Both the position numbers and the translations under genes were made by a program. From positions 434,001-498,000 of the forward strand of contig NZ_VHIP01000001.1 in the NCBI RefSeq assembly GCF_006494365.1: DNA of 64,000 nucleotides, read 5' to 3'. Shown in pieces: positions 19,922-27,762 of the stretch. The stretch is from Aestuariibacter sp. GS-14. GTDB taxonomy: Bacteria > Pseudomonadota > Gammaproteobacteria > Enterobacterales > Alteromonadaceae. Under the pieces are notes generated by a model. It was not told the DNA's origin. It saw only the letters and a program-made list of their open reading frames with translations, and did not search any database. Within the stretch, counting starts at the first letter, position 1; every line of letters starts with the position of its first letter.

Positions 19922-20473
19922 ATGCAATGTACACAATGCAAACAAGGTCAGTTAGTACCAAGCTTTTTGGATGATTTATTTCGTGCTCATACCTGCAATC
20001 ACTGCGGCGGAAACTGGATCCTGATTGAAGATTTTGTGAGTTGGAAAGAGCGCAACAAAGCGTTTGAATTCAAGAAGGAAAACAGCTTTTCGGAAGATAC
20101 GGGAGACACGAAAAAAGCGCTGTTTTGCCCCGTTACAGGCAGTATTATGCGCAAATTCAAAATCTCCGCCACTACAGACCACAGAGTAGACTACAGCGCC
20201 CAGGTTGGCGGCATATGGCTGGATAAAGGCGAGTGGGCGCTGCTAAAAACGGAAGGTGTAGCAGGTGTACTCAATAATGTAGTTACCCAACAATGGCAAA
20301 ACAAAGTTCGCGAAGAAAGTGCAGCTTCACACTTTGCCGACATATACGTGTCTAAATTTGGTGACGAGACTTATAAGGAAATTAAAGCGTTGCGCGAATG
20401 GTTGAATGCCCAACCCAATAAAGCTGATTTGCGTGCCTACTTGTTAGCTGAAGACCCTTATTCGGCTAACTAA
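19922..20473 (+). CDS. TFIIB-type zinc-ribbon protein
   Basis: The 183-residue protein starts MQCTQCKQG and continues HTCNHCGGNW, giving two CxxC knuckles within about 35 residues, typical of the bacterial zf-TFIIB family. A second, degenerate ribbon (FCPVTGSIM, then a G-G-I-W-L-D-K-G-E motif near residue 100) follows; GIWLDKGEW is characteristic of this family. The C-terminus is helical and charged. The start at 19922 has AAGGACG upstream. Function is unknown; zinc binding is inferred from the cysteines. Confidence 0.72.
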   Translation: MQCTQCKQGQLVPSFLDDLFRAHTCNHCGGNWILIEDFVSWKERNKAFEFKKENSFSEDTGDTKKALFCPVTGSIMRKFKISATTDHRVDYSAQVGGIWLDKGEWALLKTEGVAGVLNNVVTQQWQNKVREESAASHFADIYVSKFGDETYKEIKALREWLNAQPNKADLRAYLLAEDPYSAN

Positions 20474-20517
20474 CTATAAAAGGACGGGCGCAGTAAAATA
20501 CATAAGCCCGTTCGTAT

Positions 20518-20967
20518 TTACTCCACCGCCGTAGTCACTGGCGCTGATAACTGTAACGTTTTAGTGCACTGACGGCTGAGACGATACAGGGTTTCAGGGG
20601 TCTGATATTGCGCAAACTCATCGGGAATAAACGAGGTTGAGTAAGCAACCAGTTCTGAACAAAACCAGCTGTCAGGACAATGTTTAAACGAACGAAAAAA
20701 CACGCCTTTAATGCCAACATTGTCGAAAGGTTTACCGATTAATTGCACTGCCCTGCCAATATCGCCATCAATTTCACGGTATTCAATTTCGCGATATCGC
20801 GCTTCAAATTCACTGAGATGACTACGCAATACACCAAAACCGCCTTTGGCTTCGATAACATGGGCATCATCAGTGTCTAATATTGCTACATGAGACCATT
20901 TTGAACCGGTTCTCCAACGAATCATTCTGGAAATCCAGGAGCGATTACAACCAAATACAATAATCAT
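20518..20967 (-). CDS. YiiX/YaeF-type permuted papain-like (NlpC/P60 superfamily) protein
   Basis: This protein of about 149 residues resembles the permuted NlpC/P60 (YiiX/YaeF) amidase-peptidase group: SKWSHVAILDTDDAHVIEA carries the conserved histidine and WFCSELVAYS the cysteine. The start MIIVFGCNRSW is preferred to an 18-codon extension that lacks family character. No signal peptide is visible, so it may act in the cytoplasm or on lipids or peptides at the membrane. It converges on the zinc-ribbon gene. The substrate is unknown. Confidence 0.68.
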   Translation of the reverse strand: MIIVFGCNRSWISRMIRWRTGSKWSHVAILDTDDAHVIEAKGGFGVLRSHLSEFEARYREIEYREIDGDIGRAVQLIGKPFDNVGIKGVFFRSFKHCPDSWFCSELVAYSTSFIPDEFAQYQTPETLYRLSRQCTKTLQLSAPVTTAVE

Positions 20968-21145
20968 TAGCGCTTTCCCATCCAAACTCACACACAACCG
21001 GAATGAAGCAGGCGTACCCACAGCTGGCCAGCAGACACTTCGTCGCTCAGGGGCCTTATGCTCTTGCGTTCAACAAATATGAATTGTATTTAGTTATATC
21101 GGATGTTTTTTAAACTGTAAACAAGAGACTTGTGCAATACAAATG

Positions 21146-21173
21146 AAAAAGGCGATAGCTCTCACTATCGCCT
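21146..21173 (-). terminator. Terminator of CsrB-type RNA 1
   Basis: On the minus strand AGGCGATAG and CTATCGCCT (21150-21158 with 21165-21173) form a 9-bp stem followed by TTTTTC. It marks the 3' end of the RNA. Confidence 0.88.
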
Positions 21174-21475
21174 CTTTATAGAAATTTGAAGATCCCTCTC
21201 TGCGTAAAGTGCCAAATAACGTCTAACGCTATTCCCCTGCACGCAATTCCTTCTTTCTCATCCGTCCTGAATGAGCAGCCAATCCCTAGCTGGTCCCTTT
21301 CCTTTATCCTTGTTTACTTTACGTCCTGTTAAAGTATTCTTCGCTCCATGAAGTTGTCCATCAACCATCCCGGTTGTATCCGCTTCCTTGTAACCGGCTT
21401 CTTGCCAGTGTGCCCCATCCTGGGTTGTCCAGTGTCGTCCTTGGGTCATCCTGACTCAACGTTTCTCCCTGTGAC
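21146..21475 (-). ncRNA. csrB1: CsrB-type CsrA-sequestering RNA, copy 1
   Basis: This non-coding transcript of about 330 nt is inferred on the minus strand. By eye it contains about 20 GGA motifs, including repeated CAGGATG and AAGGACG elements. Its 5' end (GTCACAGGGAGAAACG) resembles the start of E. coli CsrB and is nearly shared with copy 2, and it ends in an intrinsic terminator. It lies between yqcC and syd on the same strand as both, the position of csrB in E. coli. Such RNAs bind many CsrA dimers and so relieve CsrA repression. The two ORFs crossing it are chance readings. The name is proposed here. The 5' end is inferred from a -10 element 7 nt upstream. Confidence 0.88.
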
Positions 21476-21510
21476 GTAAATATAATATCTAACCCAATAA
21501 TTATCGGAAG
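21476..21510 (-). promoter_or_regulatory. Promoter of CsrB-type RNA 1
   Basis: The -10 element TATTAT (21482-21487, minus) is 6 nt from the proposed G start at 21475. The -35 position (21505-21510) reads CTTCCG, far from consensus, as expected for an activator-dependent promoter. Confidence 0.6.
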
Positions 21511-21642
21511 CGACTTTTTACAGAAAAATCGTGCATAGCCAGATGCTTTCATTGAACTTTAGTAGAAAGTTTTTTAAATACAGCAACATAGAAAATTGCG
21601 TAGGTGTTAACCTTTAGTCTAATTAGAACAAGCTTACAACAC

Positions 21643-21660
21643 TGTAAGAAATGTCGTACA
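21643..21660. promoter_or_regulatory. GacA/UvrY binding site upstream of CsrB-type RNA 1
   Basis: TGTAAGAAATGTCGTACA fits the GacA/UvrY consensus TGTAAG-N6-CTTACA with one mismatch. Its centre is about 176 bp upstream of the proposed RNA start. It is preceded by another half site (CTTACA at 21633-21638). Confidence 0.72.
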
Positions 21661-21829
21661 AGAAGAGGGACAAAATAGGACTTTGCAGACAGAAAATCGC
21701 GACCAGCAACTACCGTAACTCTCCACAGATTTTTACTGTTTATAAGAAGTTCGCTCTGCCAGTATATCTGGTAAGGGTATGAACATCCTTGTAGACTCGC
21801 AGCACACTCATAAACAGGTGCGAGATGCC

Positions 21830-22303
21830 ATGCAGAATATCGCCATCTTTGTTGACGTACAAAATGTCTATTACACCACCCGTCAACACTATCGTCGCAA
21901 CTTCGACTACAATGCTTTTTGGCGTAAAGTTACCCAAGGGCGAAATGTAATTGCGGCCTTTGCGTACGCAACACACCGCGGTGACAACAAACAAACAGAA
22001 TTCCAGAATATTTTGCGGGCGATTGGATTTAACGTAAAACTCAAACCCTTTATCCAACGGGCAGATGGTTCAGCTAAAGCAGATTGGGATGTGGGTATTA
22101 CTATTGATGTTCTGGACTACGCAGACCAGGCAGATCAAATCATATTGGTTTCCGGCGATGGTGACTTTGACTTGCTTGCAGATAAAATTACCAGAGATAA
22201 GGGAAAGCAATTTCATGTATACGGCGTTGAAGCCCTTAGTGCCGGTTCGTTAATAAAGGCCGCCACTCAGTTTACGCCAATTGATACTGACTTACTGTTG
22301 TAA
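21830..22303 (+). CDS. NYN-domain protein (LabA/DUF88 family)
   Basis: This 157-residue protein is essentially one NYN domain, a PIN-like RNase fold. The conserved acidic positions are visible: IFVDVQNVYY near the N-terminus, KADWDVGITIDVLDY in the middle and ILVSGDGDFDLLADKI after it. The domain begins at MQNIAIF (21830); an upstream ATG at 21779 would add 17 residues outside the fold and cannot be excluded. It lies between the two CsrB-type RNAs, divergent from copy 1 and convergent with copy 2, whose terminator it can share. Whether it cuts RNA here is not shown. Confidence 0.85.
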   Translation: MQNIAIFVDVQNVYYTTRQHYRRNFDYNAFWRKVTQGRNVIAAFAYATHRGDNKQTEFQNILRAIGFNVKLKPFIQRADGSAKADWDVGITIDVLDYADQADQIILVSGDGDFDLLADKITRDKGKQFHVYGVEALSAGSLIKAATQFTPIDTDLLL

Positions 22304-22336
22304 TGGAATCCGAATTGGTATTGTCCGGCGCACAAT

Positions 22337-22367
22337 AAAAAAACGGTGGCCGTGGCCACCGTTTTTC
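22337..22367. terminator. Terminator of CsrB-type RNA 2, shared with the NYN gene
   Basis: ACGGTGGC-CGTG-GCCACCGT is an 8-bp GC-rich stem with A run on the left and T run on the right, so it works in both directions: for the RNA on the minus strand and for the NYN gene, which ends 34 bp before. Confidence 0.88.
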
Positions 22368-22680
22368 TGTGAATTTTGAGTTTCCTTCTCAGCGATCCAT
22401 TGCGACTTAAATCGTCCCGATTAAAATCCTTATACGCCCCTTTCCATCTTTTCTCACCACATCCTGCGTGAGCTGCAAATCCTGTGCAGATCCCTTTCCT
22501 TTACTCCCTGATTCGTTACACATCCTGCGTGTAGCATTCCTCATCCCGAGGTTGTCCTTATTTGGCCGCCTGGCCGGTCCTTACTGTCCCTAAATGAAAC
22601 TGCCTGTTTCATTATGCTCATCCGTGAACAGTCCTGTGGTCGTCCTTGTGTCATCCTGACTCGTCGTGTTTCCATGTGAC
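22337..22680 (-). ncRNA. csrB2: CsrB-type CsrA-sequestering RNA, copy 2
   Basis: This second minus-strand non-coding transcript, about 344 nt, has about 21 GGA motifs. Its first 45 nt closely follow copy 1: the shared blocks are GTCACA, GAGTCAGGATGAC and CAAGGACGAC. Further in, the two diverge in sequence but keep the GGA density and hairpin-rich character. It ends in a strong terminator and has the same -10 to start spacing and the same upstream GacA-type box as copy 1. It lies on the syd side of the pair. The symbol is proposed here; function in CsrA titration is inferred from the family. Confidence 0.88.
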
Positions 22681-22715
22681 AAGTTCATATTACCCTGTTG
22701 GGAATAGATTACTAT
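22681..22715 (-). promoter_or_regulatory. Promoter of CsrB-type RNA 2
   Basis: The -10 element TAATAT (22687-22692, minus) is 6 nt from the proposed G start at 22680, the same spacing as for copy 1. The -35 position (22710-22715) reads ATAGTA, so activation is probably needed. Confidence 0.6.
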
Positions 22716-22848
22716 TACGGTTCTGTCACAAATAAATAATTTATTGCCAACTACAAAAGCAGTATAAAAATTTAACTAATACTTTCATGTATTTATAAAA
22801 ATTAGTCAGCCAAACACATGCTCACAAAGGAACAATGTCTCACAACTT

Positions 22849-22866
22849 TGTAAGATATTTCGTACA
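22849..22866. promoter_or_regulatory. GacA/UvrY binding site upstream of CsrB-type RNA 2
   Basis: TGTAAGATATTTCGTACA differs from TGTAAG-N6-CTTACA at one position, the same mismatch as the site of copy 1. Its centre is about 177 bp upstream of the proposed start, matching copy 1 within one base. The 22681-22950 interval is otherwise AT-rich and non-coding. Confidence 0.74.
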
Positions 22867-22950
22867 GAGCTGTGAGACACAATCTTAATCTTTTGGCTAA
22901 TGGCATCATGCGATGCCGGGACAGACTATCAACGGATACCCAAAACAGGG

Positions 22951-23589
22951 TTATGGACGAGGTCGAAACATCACATGGCCAAACTTAGTGGTAATTTCGA
23001 CCTGGGCAACTTTTTGATAAAACCCATCAGCAAAAAATGACTCGTATTTAGGCACGGTAACAAATACGCCAACGCCTTCAGAATCGCGGTGTTCCAATAA
23101 CACACTGTCTATTGCACGCATCAGTAAATGGCCCAGACCATGTGACTGATGATCGGGATGTACCGCAATAAAACTGAGCAAGTGGTACTTTTGAGCTGGC
23201 ATCGCACTGCGAATCTTTTCTTCTTTTTCCAACATCTGACGGGTACCGTAGTATCCGGCTGTCAGTAACATCTTCAAACGCCAGTGCCAATACCGACCAG
23301 CGCCAATGGAATTGTCCGGTCCGGTAAGACAAGCCACTGCCAGTAATCGCCCTTCATCAAATAATCCAATGATGGGCTGATCAGCTTCCCAAAACGCGGT
23401 TAGTTCCTCGCGGATCGCAGAGCGCAACCGTGATTCATATCCCTCACGCTCAGACTGGAAAATTTCCAGAAAGATGGGATCGTCGTGGTAGGCATTGTAA
23501 ATAATTGACGCAGCAACTTTAAGATCTTCTGCCGACAGATAAGCCGCTCTGACATTATCAAGCTGCGGTGAGGTATCTGCTTGAACCAT
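22951..23589 (-). CDS. GNAT family N-acetyltransferase
   Basis: This 212-residue protein has a single GNAT fold. The acetyl-CoA-binding motif A is FIAVHPDHQSHGLGHLLMRA (residues about 137-156), with VFVTVPKYESFFADGFYQ as the C-terminal strand-helix. The acceptor cannot be told. It stands alone on the minus strand, ending 85 bp before the GacA-type box of CsrB-type RNA 2, with a 243-bp upstream region holding the terminator of the next gene. Confidence 0.85.
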   Translation of the reverse strand: MVQADTSPQLDNVRAAYLSAEDLKVAASIIYNAYHDDPIFLEIFQSEREGYESRLRSAIREELTAFWEADQPIIGLFDEGRLLAVACLTGPDNSIGAGRYWHWRLKMLLTAGYYGTRQMLEKEEKIRSAMPAQKYHLLSFIAVHPDHQSHGLGHLLMRAIDSVLLEHRDSEGVGVFVTVPKYESFFADGFYQKVAQVEITTKFGHVMFRPRP

Positions 23590-23752
23590 ATTTCAATCTC
23601 CCGGTTTAACGCTGTTGTTTTTATACGTCTAAAAACTGAATACGACTCACAGCCGAAAATACACAGTAATACTCACTTTATCTGAAAATCCTCACAAAGG
23701 TAAATTTTTTGTTAATTTTTTGTACTACCAAACCGTATTTCTTTGAAAAAGC

Positions 23753-23780
23753 AAAAAGGCGCTCATTTGAGCGCCTTTTT
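23753..23780. terminator. Terminator after the DUF3192 lipoprotein gene
   Basis: AAAAAGGCGCTC-ATTT-GAGCGCCTTTTT is a perfect stem with A and T runs. It lies 53 bp past the stop of the minus-strand DUF3192 gene. Confidence 0.88.
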
Positions 23781-23832
23781 AATTATTAAAAATCAGAATG
23801 TTATACTTCAAACTGGTAGTCTCTGGATTTCA

Positions 23833-24195
23833 TTACAGTTTGCGTAATGCCTCTTCGCCCCAGCCAATTAATCGGTTATCTTCAAATACCAACGGCGTGC
23901 ACTCGTCTTTGGTAGTGATACCATCATCAGCCGCACGCTGCGTTCTGTAGTAAAGCACGCGATAGGTATGACCATCCTGACGAAGTAACTCGTTAAAATC
24001 TGCAACGCCCATACTGCGGGTCACGTCTTCATAGTGTGCATCGAGTTCCAGTTTTGAAATGTGTTTGCGATTATTGTATTCCCGCTGCTCCCAGGACGAG
24101 TTGTAATTTCTGCCGTCATCATCCCCTACTGAAATAACGCAACCAGAGAGTAAAAGTGGAGCCACCAGTGCCGTGCACAACAATATTTTTTTCAT
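23833..24195 (-). CDS. DUF3192 family lipoprotein
   Basis: The 120-residue protein has a lipoprotein signal peptide (LLLSGC lipobox, cysteine 19). The mature domain carries NRKHISKLELDAHYEDV and YYRTQRAADDGITTKDECTP, the DUF3192 pattern, resembling small outer-membrane lipoproteins that start with a phi-x-x-G/D-x-x-x-x-V-x-x repeat. A paralogue with the same two blocks is encoded at 29217-29591. Function is unknown; location in the periplasm, lipid-anchored, is inferred. Confidence 0.78.
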   Translation of the reverse strand: MKKILLCTALVAPLLLSGCVISVGDDDGRNYNSSWEQREYNNRKHISKLELDAHYEDVTRSMGVADFNELLRQDGHTYRVLYYRTQRAADDGITTKDECTPLVFEDNRLIGWGEEALRKL

Positions 24196-24373
24196 GTTTA
24201 GTCCTTGTCTTGCTAATTTGAATAGGTTTCGTTGTTATGCCAATACAATCAAGATTAGGGCCAAAAATAAACCATTGATTTAAAACAACTTTTAAAAAAC
24301 ACACTTGGCCTGAATGTAACTTTTAGGCAAAATAGGCAATTATTTAGCTTTTCTGACCACAATTGTAATTTTT

Positions 24374-24664
24374 ATGAACGATAAAGAGAAATTTGAAAGC
24401 CTGTTTGCTATATGTATCAGCCTGGCAGAAGCTGGCCAGTCTCCCAGCGTAGGCTTACTCCGCGGCAAAGCCCCTTTTAGGGTAAGTGTGTTGGAAGCCA
24501 TTGAAGTAATTAAGCGCTTTAATCAGCACCAGCAACTGGAAGCCAATAAGCCTAAAACCCTGACAGATCAGCAAAGGATTAAAGAGCTGGAAGCCCGGGT
24601 CGCCCAGTTGGAGCAGGCCATCGGTGTAATGGAAAGCCGGCTTGCCAAGCTCGACAACATCTGA
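24374..24664 (+). CDS. Small protein with C-terminal coiled coil
   Basis: I do not recognise this 96-residue protein. The first 60 residues look helical (SLAEAGQSPSVGLLRGKAP could be a helix-turn-helix-like region), and residues about 63-95 form a regular leucine-heptad coiled coil (IKELEARVAQLEQAIGVM). There is no signal peptide or membrane segment. It is transcribed divergently from the DUF3192 lipoprotein gene and converges on syd. DNA binding is possible but unproven. Confidence 0.6.
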   Translation: MNDKEKFESLFAICISLAEAGQSPSVGLLRGKAPFRVSVLEAIEVIKRFNQHQQLEANKPKTLTDQQRIKELEARVAQLEQAIGVMESRLAKLDNI

Positions 24665-24688
24665 GTTTAGTTTCCCAACAAAGGTTGA

Positions 24689-25228
24689 TTAACTAAGCCC
24701 ATCCAAAAAAGTGGCTAAATCCGGTGCCAGCTTGCGCACCGGAAGCCTACCGACCTGCTCAAGCACCACCTCTCCGGAGGTATTGTCTACAGAGAGAATA
24801 AAATCATCTTCATCCGTTAGACCAAAAAACAAGGTAAGCGGTTGTTTCAATCGTTGCTTCATCATTAAATGGCCAATCAAATTTTGCTGTAAACGCTCAA
24901 AGTCATCAGCATTACACACTTGTAAAAGTTCACACTGACCATCACTGGCCTGCGCAAGTAGATTAAAACTCCAGTTGGTAGTGAAGAACTGACAAAACTG
25001 CTCATTCAGGGAGATGTTCAACGCACTTTCAATATTGGCGAAATTCAGCGGAAGATCCATTGCTACCGGCTGCCAGTTAACCGCCATTCCAGCCTGAGCT
25101 GCTTCCTGGTAGCAAGGTGATGGCCAGTCTGGATCGTATTCAATTTTGAATCGCTGTTCGATTGTATTGGTGTCAGCCTGTAATCTTTGCACTAAGTTAT
25201 GCAATGATTGTTGAACGATTTGCTCCAT
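24689..25228 (-). CDS. syd: SecY-interacting protein Syd
   Basis: The 179-residue cytoplasmic protein binds SecY and checks the integrity of the SecYEG translocon. Shared blocks with E. coli Syd include YDPDWPSPCY, FTTNWSFNLLAQ (the fold's central strand), the ENLIGHL-like QNLIGHLMMKQRLK, and LSVDNTSGEVVLEQ followed by LAPDLATFLDGL. Length matches (about 180). It lies upstream of the CsrB-type RNAs on the same strand, as syd does in E. coli, and divergently from queF. Confidence 0.94.
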   Translation of the reverse strand: MEQIVQQSLHNLVQRLQADTNTIEQRFKIEYDPDWPSPCYQEAAQAGMAVNWQPVAMDLPLNFANIESALNISLNEQFCQFFTTNWSFNLLAQASDGQCELLQVCNADDFERLQQNLIGHLMMKQRLKQPLTLFFGLTDEDDFILSVDNTSGEVVLEQVGRLPVRKLAPDLATFLDGLS

Positions 25229-25367
25229 TGCCGCTCCATTTTCGCTATAATTGCCAGCATAGTAATAAATTTGTCCGGTAGATTATAGATCTGTGCTCCA
25301 CTTGAGATTATTCAGGATGTGCAAACAATCTGCCCGTTGAACCTCGAAATGGAGCCAGACCGGTTGC

Positions 25368-26216
25368 ATGACTGAACACACAAAAAAAACAGAATTGTCG
25401 CTTCCCACTCATCTTACTTTAGGTCAAAGCGTTGATTATATTGAGAATTACACTCCTGGATTGCTACAAAGCGTTCCCCGCTCCCTTAGCCGGGACCAGA
25501 TTGGTGTTTCTCACCCTTTGCCTTTCGAAGGTGTCGACATTTGGAATGGTTACGAATTATCGTGGTTAAACAGCAAAGGAAAGCCGCAGGTAGCCATTTT
25601 GCAATGTCGTGTACCCGTTACGTCTGATAATTTAATTGAGTCCAAGTCGTTCAAGCTGTATCTGAACAGTTTTAACCAAACCCGATTTGACTCACGCGAT
25701 GAAGTTTTAGCCTGTTTGCAAAATGATTTAAGCGAATGTGCAAATGCGCCTGTAACCGTTACGCTGTTGGGTCCGGACCAATTTGATGCCATGCCGGTTA
25801 ACAACCTCACAGGAACCTGCATTGACGATCTGGATATTGATGTAGCTCATTATTCACCAATGCCATCTCTGCTAACCTGCGATGAAACTCAACAAGCAGA
25901 AGAAACATTGGTCAGTCACCTTCTTAAGTCAAATTGTCTCATTACCAGTCAGCCAGACTGGGCCAGCATTCAAATTAAGTACCAGGGCCCCAAAATTGAT
26001 CATGAAGGCTTACTGGCTTATCTGATTTCGTTTCGCCAGCACAATGAATTTCACGAACAGTGTATTGAAAGGATTTACTGTGATTTAATGGCATTCTGTA
26101 AGCCATTGAAATTAGCTGTCTATGCGCGATACACAAGACGTGGTGGATTAGACATCAATCCTCTGCGAAGCAACTACACTAGTGAAATAGAAAATAGTCG
26201 TCAGGCCCGGCAGTAA
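25368..26216 (+). CDS. queF: NADPH-dependent 7-cyano-7-deazaguanine reductase QueF
   Basis: The 282-residue enzyme reduces preQ0 to preQ1 in queuosine biosynthesis; tgt and queA of the same pathway are at 36.4-38.6 kb. The QueF motif [17 protein letters not shown] is near residue 89, and the second T-fold unit has [19 protein letters not shown] with the substrate-binding glutamate and histidine. [19 protein letters not shown] contains the cysteine that forms the thioimide. This is the long, two-module form typical of gammaproteobacteria. Confidence 0.96.
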   Translation: MTEHTKKTELSLPTHLTLGQSVDYIENYTPGLLQSVPRSLSRDQIGVSHPLPFEGVDIWNGYELSWLNSKGKPQVAILQCRVPVTSDNLIESKSFKLYLNSFNQTRFDSRDEVLACLQNDLSECANAPVTVTLLGPDQFDAMPVNNLTGTCIDDLDIDVAHYSPMPSLLTCDETQQAEETLVSHLLKSNCLITSQPDWASIQIKYQGPKIDHEGLLAYLISFRQHNEFHEQCIERIYCDLMAFCKPLKLAVYARYTRRGGLDINPLRSNYTSEIENSRQARQ

Positions 26217-26253
26217 TCTGCCCTGGCAGCGCTAATAACAGGACAGAACAAAA

Positions 26254-27762
26254 ATGGACGCAAAGCAGTTGCAATCGCTCAAAGCCAGTAACGAGCAGTT
26301 AGCCGGTTTCATTGTAAGACTGACAAATTTTTACGAAGGCCTGTCTCCTGATATTGATGCAGAGCTTGGCAGGCTCCGGGGTCATTTGAGTGGCAACGTA
26401 GATTTCACGCTGGCAAAAGTGAGCATAAACAAAATTAATCAATTGTTTATGCTTGAACCTACCAACCTTAAAAACCTGACACAGCAGTGGCTGCGCCAGC
26501 TGGACAATGACATTAAGGAATTTCAGCGTCACATTGAAGACGCTGAACTGACCAAAAAAGCACTGGGCGTGGCCACTTCGCTGAGCAAACCTGTCAGCTC
26601 AGTCGGTCAGCTCCTGCCACTCTACGAAAAACTCATTAAGTGTTATCAGGCTGGACTATTAAGTGCTGCGAAACCGGGTGCTGCCAATAACGGTGGGGCA
26701 AACAGCAAAACAGTTCAACTAAAACAAGACTTGATTGAGGAACTATCGCACCTGTTGCAAACCTACTCGCGAATTAATCCCGATGATGCCTTAATTGCTT
26801 CACTGCGTGACCGCATTGATGAAGAGTTAACCGAAGAAGAATTACTCAGCAGTTGTTTGTTGTTAATTCGCATCATGGTGCAGGAAACCGTTACCGAAGC
26901 CAGCACCGCAGGTAAGATTATTCACCGTTTAAACAATGCGCTGGGCAACATCAATGGTGACGTCACTTCAAGTATCAGTAAAAGTGTTGAAAGCTTTGAA
27001 GCACGCCAGGTTCGTCAGAAATCGCTGCGCTCCGTACTGGAAGATATGGAAGACGCTTTAGAGAACGAACAAAATATCGATCAGCTGAAAGAGCAGGCAC
27101 AGCACTACCTTGGTCAGCTTGCAAATTCGTTATCGGCAGGAGAAGAAGCCGATAGGGTTGAACAGGAAGGTCTGATGACGCTGTTAGTGTCGATGCAGCA
27201 ACAGTTGTCTTCATTACAAAAGCAAACAGACTCGTACCGCAAAAAACTGGTTGAACAGCGGGTAAACATGTACACCGACCCGTTAACCAAAGTGCCCAAT
27301 CGCATGGCTTATAATGACCGCGCCGGTAAGGAATGGCAAAAGTGTCAGCAACTCAAGCAACCCATGAGTATTGCCGTAATCGATGTAGATCATTTTAAGC
27401 GCATCAACGACCAATATGGGCACGCCGCCGGCGATAAAACCCTGCAAGCAATTGCCCGATACCTGAAAAGCCGGCTTCACGCCAATGAATTTCTGGCCCG
27501 CTGGGGCGGCGAGGAATTTATTTTATTGATCCCCGATCTTACTAGTTCTCAGTTACCCGAACGATTAGACGAGTTGCGAATTGGCCTGGCCCAGCTACCC
27601 TTTAAGTTCAAGCAGGAAAGATTAACCGTTACGGTTTCTATTGGTGGCACGGAATGCCGCACAGGCGAACAACTCGATGCTGCGTTCGAACGCGCAGACA
27701 AATGTTTGTATCAAGCTAAAGCCGGTGGCCGTAACCTGGTAGTTGTACAGGAATCCGCATGA
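26254..27762 (+). CDS. GGDEF-domain diguanylate cyclase
   Basis: This 502-residue cytoplasmic protein makes cyclic di-GMP by its C-terminal GGDEF domain (about residues 340-500), with active-site sequence RWGGEEFILL and substrate motifs DPLTKVPNRMAY and DVDHFKRINDQYGH. The RxxD inhibitory site expected five residues before GGEEF is absent (HANE). The first 330 residues are helical, with a coiled coil near 250-340, and no recognised sensor domain. Two GGA triplets (CAGGAC and ATGGACG) flank the start, a pattern seen in CsrA-regulated diguanylate cyclase mRNAs. It overlaps ppnN by 4 bp. Confidence 0.92.
   Translation: MDAKQLQSLKASNEQLAGFIVRLTNFYEGLSPDIDAELGRLRGHLSGNVDFTLAKVSINKINQLFMLEPTNLKNLTQQWLRQLDNDIKEFQRHIEDAELTKKALGVATSLSKPVSSVGQLLPLYEKLIKCYQAGLLSAAKPGAANNGGANSKTVQLKQDLIEELSHLLQTYSRINPDDALIASLRDRIDEELTEEELLSSCLLLIRIMVQETVTEASTAGKIIHRLNNALGNINGDVTSSISKSVESFEARQVRQKSLRSVLEDMEDALENEQNIDQLKEQAQHYLGQLANSLSAGEEADRVEQEGLMTLLVSMQQQLSSLQKQTDSYRKKLVEQRVNMYTDPLTKVPNRMAYNDRAGKEWQKCQQLKQPMSIAVIDVDHFKRINDQYGHAAGDKTLQAIARYLKSRLHANEFLARWGGEEFILLIPDLTSSQLPERLDELRIGLAQLPFKFKQERLTVTVSIGGTECRTGEQLDAAFERADKCLYQAKAGGRNLVVVQESA

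Noticed and set aside
21258-21552. Two small minus-strand ORFs across the first CsrB-type RNA
   Set aside because: They are chance open frames in a GGA-rich RNA; the duplicated structure, terminator and promoter fit a non-coding RNA and the second copy lacks matching frames.
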